DNA of 33,434 nt from Candidatus Latescibacterota bacterium. GTDB taxonomy: Bacteria > Latescibacterota > Latescibacteria > Latescibacterales > Latescibacteraceae. The notes beneath the pieces were generated by a model. That model worked only from the letters and a program-made list of their open reading frames with translations. It made no database searches and was not told where the DNA came from. The translations under genes were made by a program, and so were the position numbers. The stretch is taken from positions 1-33,434 of the forward strand of contig JAFGMP010000167.1 of NCBI GenBank assembly GCA_016927495.1, read 5' to 3'. How positions within the stretch are numbered: the stretch's first letter is position 1; every line of letters begins with the position of its first letter. This document shows, in pieces, positions 32,742 to 33,434 of this stretch.

Positions 32742-33434
32742 TCAATTTCCCAGATGTTTTTCAGCATGCCGGACGATGTTGTCGATTTCGGTTACCTGCC
32801 GGTCATCGAGCGCCGGTTCAAGCGGCTTTTTTATGATTTCACGGGCTTTTTCCGCTGCAAGCGCTTCCATTCCGTGAACTTTTTTTGCGCTGTAGGTGTC
32901 CCAACTGACACACTCAGTCAGATTACTGAGCCAGAATTCATCGCGGAAAAGATCCGCCGTATGAGAATCCGATATGAAATTTCCCTCAGGCCCGACACGC
33001 TTAATCACATCGAGCGCAAGCGTCTCAGGTGTAACTTCAAAACCGGCAAACAACCGTCTCATCGAGCGGACAAGCTCGCAATCGAGCACAAGCTGCACGG
33101 GGCTGAATGTCATAAAGTTTTCCACCTGACCGATTGTCCCGATACCTGAAGCGCCGCACAGCAGCGGAAACAGCGCGCTCTGAAACTTCTCGATACCCGC
33201 CTGAAAACCTGGTTTACAGGCATTTGTCTTACCGCCATGCACCGCTGAAGTAATCCCGTAATAGGTTGAAATCATCTGCGCCCATGCACCCATCATGATA
33301 TTCCTGTCCGGGCTACCGGTCGAAAAAAGCAGACTCCCCATATCTGCATAACCGCCGGTAAAATCGATGCTCATAATGGCGTTTTCGTCGACCGCATACC
33401 CGAGCACCAGCCCGGCAAGCGTCTCGGCAATACC
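32742..33434 (-). CDS. MttB-family (trimethylamine methyltransferase-like) protein, C-terminal part
   Basis: The last 230 residues of an MttB-superfamily protein; the frame runs off the window end (GIAETLAGLVLGYAVDENAI at the edge). Recognisable stretches are the 'ETLAGLVL' helix, FSTGSPDRNIMMGAWAQM, YYGITSAVHGGKTNACKPGFQAGIEKFQSALFPLL and FMTFSPVQLVLDCELVRSM. Members transfer a methyl group from trimethylamine, glycine betaine or related compounds to a corrinoid protein. The C-terminal third that holds pyrrolysine in archaeal MttB is read here without any in-frame TAG, so this looks like a non-pyrrolysine homologue, as in the glycine betaine methyltransferase branch. The apparent start GTG at 33407 is internal. 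The substrate is unknown. Confidence 0.85.
   Translation of the reverse strand, partial: GIAETLAGLVLGYAVDENAIMSIDFTGGYADMGSLLFSTGSPDRNIMMGAWAQMISTYYGITSAVHGGKTNACKPGFQAGIEKFQSALFPLLCGASGIGTIGQVENFMTFSPVQLVLDCELVRSMRRLFAGFEVTPETLALDVIKRVGPEGNFISDSHTADLFRDEFWLSNLTECVSWDTYSAKKVHGMEALAAEKAREIIKKPLEPALDDRQVTEIDNIVRHAEKHLGN

Noticed and set aside
1-33434. tRNA, rRNA, CRISPR array or insertion sequence
   Set aside because: I looked for cloverleaf arms with GTTCGA-type T loops, regularly spaced repeats and transposase motifs and found none convincing.

Overview
The window looks like part of the chromosome of an anaerobic, diderm (Gram-negative-type) bacterium. The evidence is lipoprotein signal peptides, a TonB-dependent receptor, a complete MCE/Mla-type lipid ABC transporter locus with an outer-membrane-like beta-barrel, Tat signals, and an NAD-linked [FeFe]-hydrogenase operon. 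Intergenic DNA is A+T-rich. The mixture of Tat-exported Gfo/Idh oxidoreductase, DUF1343/NamZ, exported propellers and an AGE-type enzyme fits an environmental lineage, perhaps FCB-like, but I cannot assign a phylum from sequence alone.

Layout. 1-257: end of a response-regulator receiver domain. 362-559: ribosomal protein bS21. 890-2173: Tat-exported Gfo/Idh oxidoreductase. 3053-9033 (+): a co-oriented set of exported proteins (double cupin, NamZ-type muramidase lipoprotein, nitroreductase-like protein, two beta-propeller-like proteins). 9034-9847: two REP-like hairpins, a DUF6485 Cys-rich protein, a minus-strand terminator and a small glycine-rich membrane protein. 10063-15271 (-): MCE protein, auxiliary lipoprotein, beta-barrel, STAS-MlaE fusion, MlaF. 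15356-16096: secreted lipoprotein. 16300-16453 (+): a 33-residue membrane peptide gene with its own terminator. 16605-19449: MFS transporter and an exported AGE-family epimerase-like enzyme. 19925-27715 (-): hydC-hydB-hydA, then a sensory [FeFe]-hydrogenase fused to a histidine kinase, a lone receiver and a receiver-kinase hybrid. 28482-31166: an exported SAM-methyltransferase domain fused in frame to a TonB-dependent receptor. 31405-33434: a divergent Nramp-type transporter and the C-terminal part of an MttB-family methyltransferase.

How the genes fit together. HydABC would couple NADH (and probably ferredoxin) to H2. The downstream hydrogenase-kinase and receivers look like an H2/redox-sensing phosphorelay co-transcribed with the enzyme it may report on; none of the three has a DNA-binding output domain. 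The Mla locus has every inner-membrane and periplasmic part plus a candidate outer-membrane partner. The MttB/Nramp pair suggests use of a methylated compound. The methyltransferase-receptor fusion upstream is the most unusual protein in the window.
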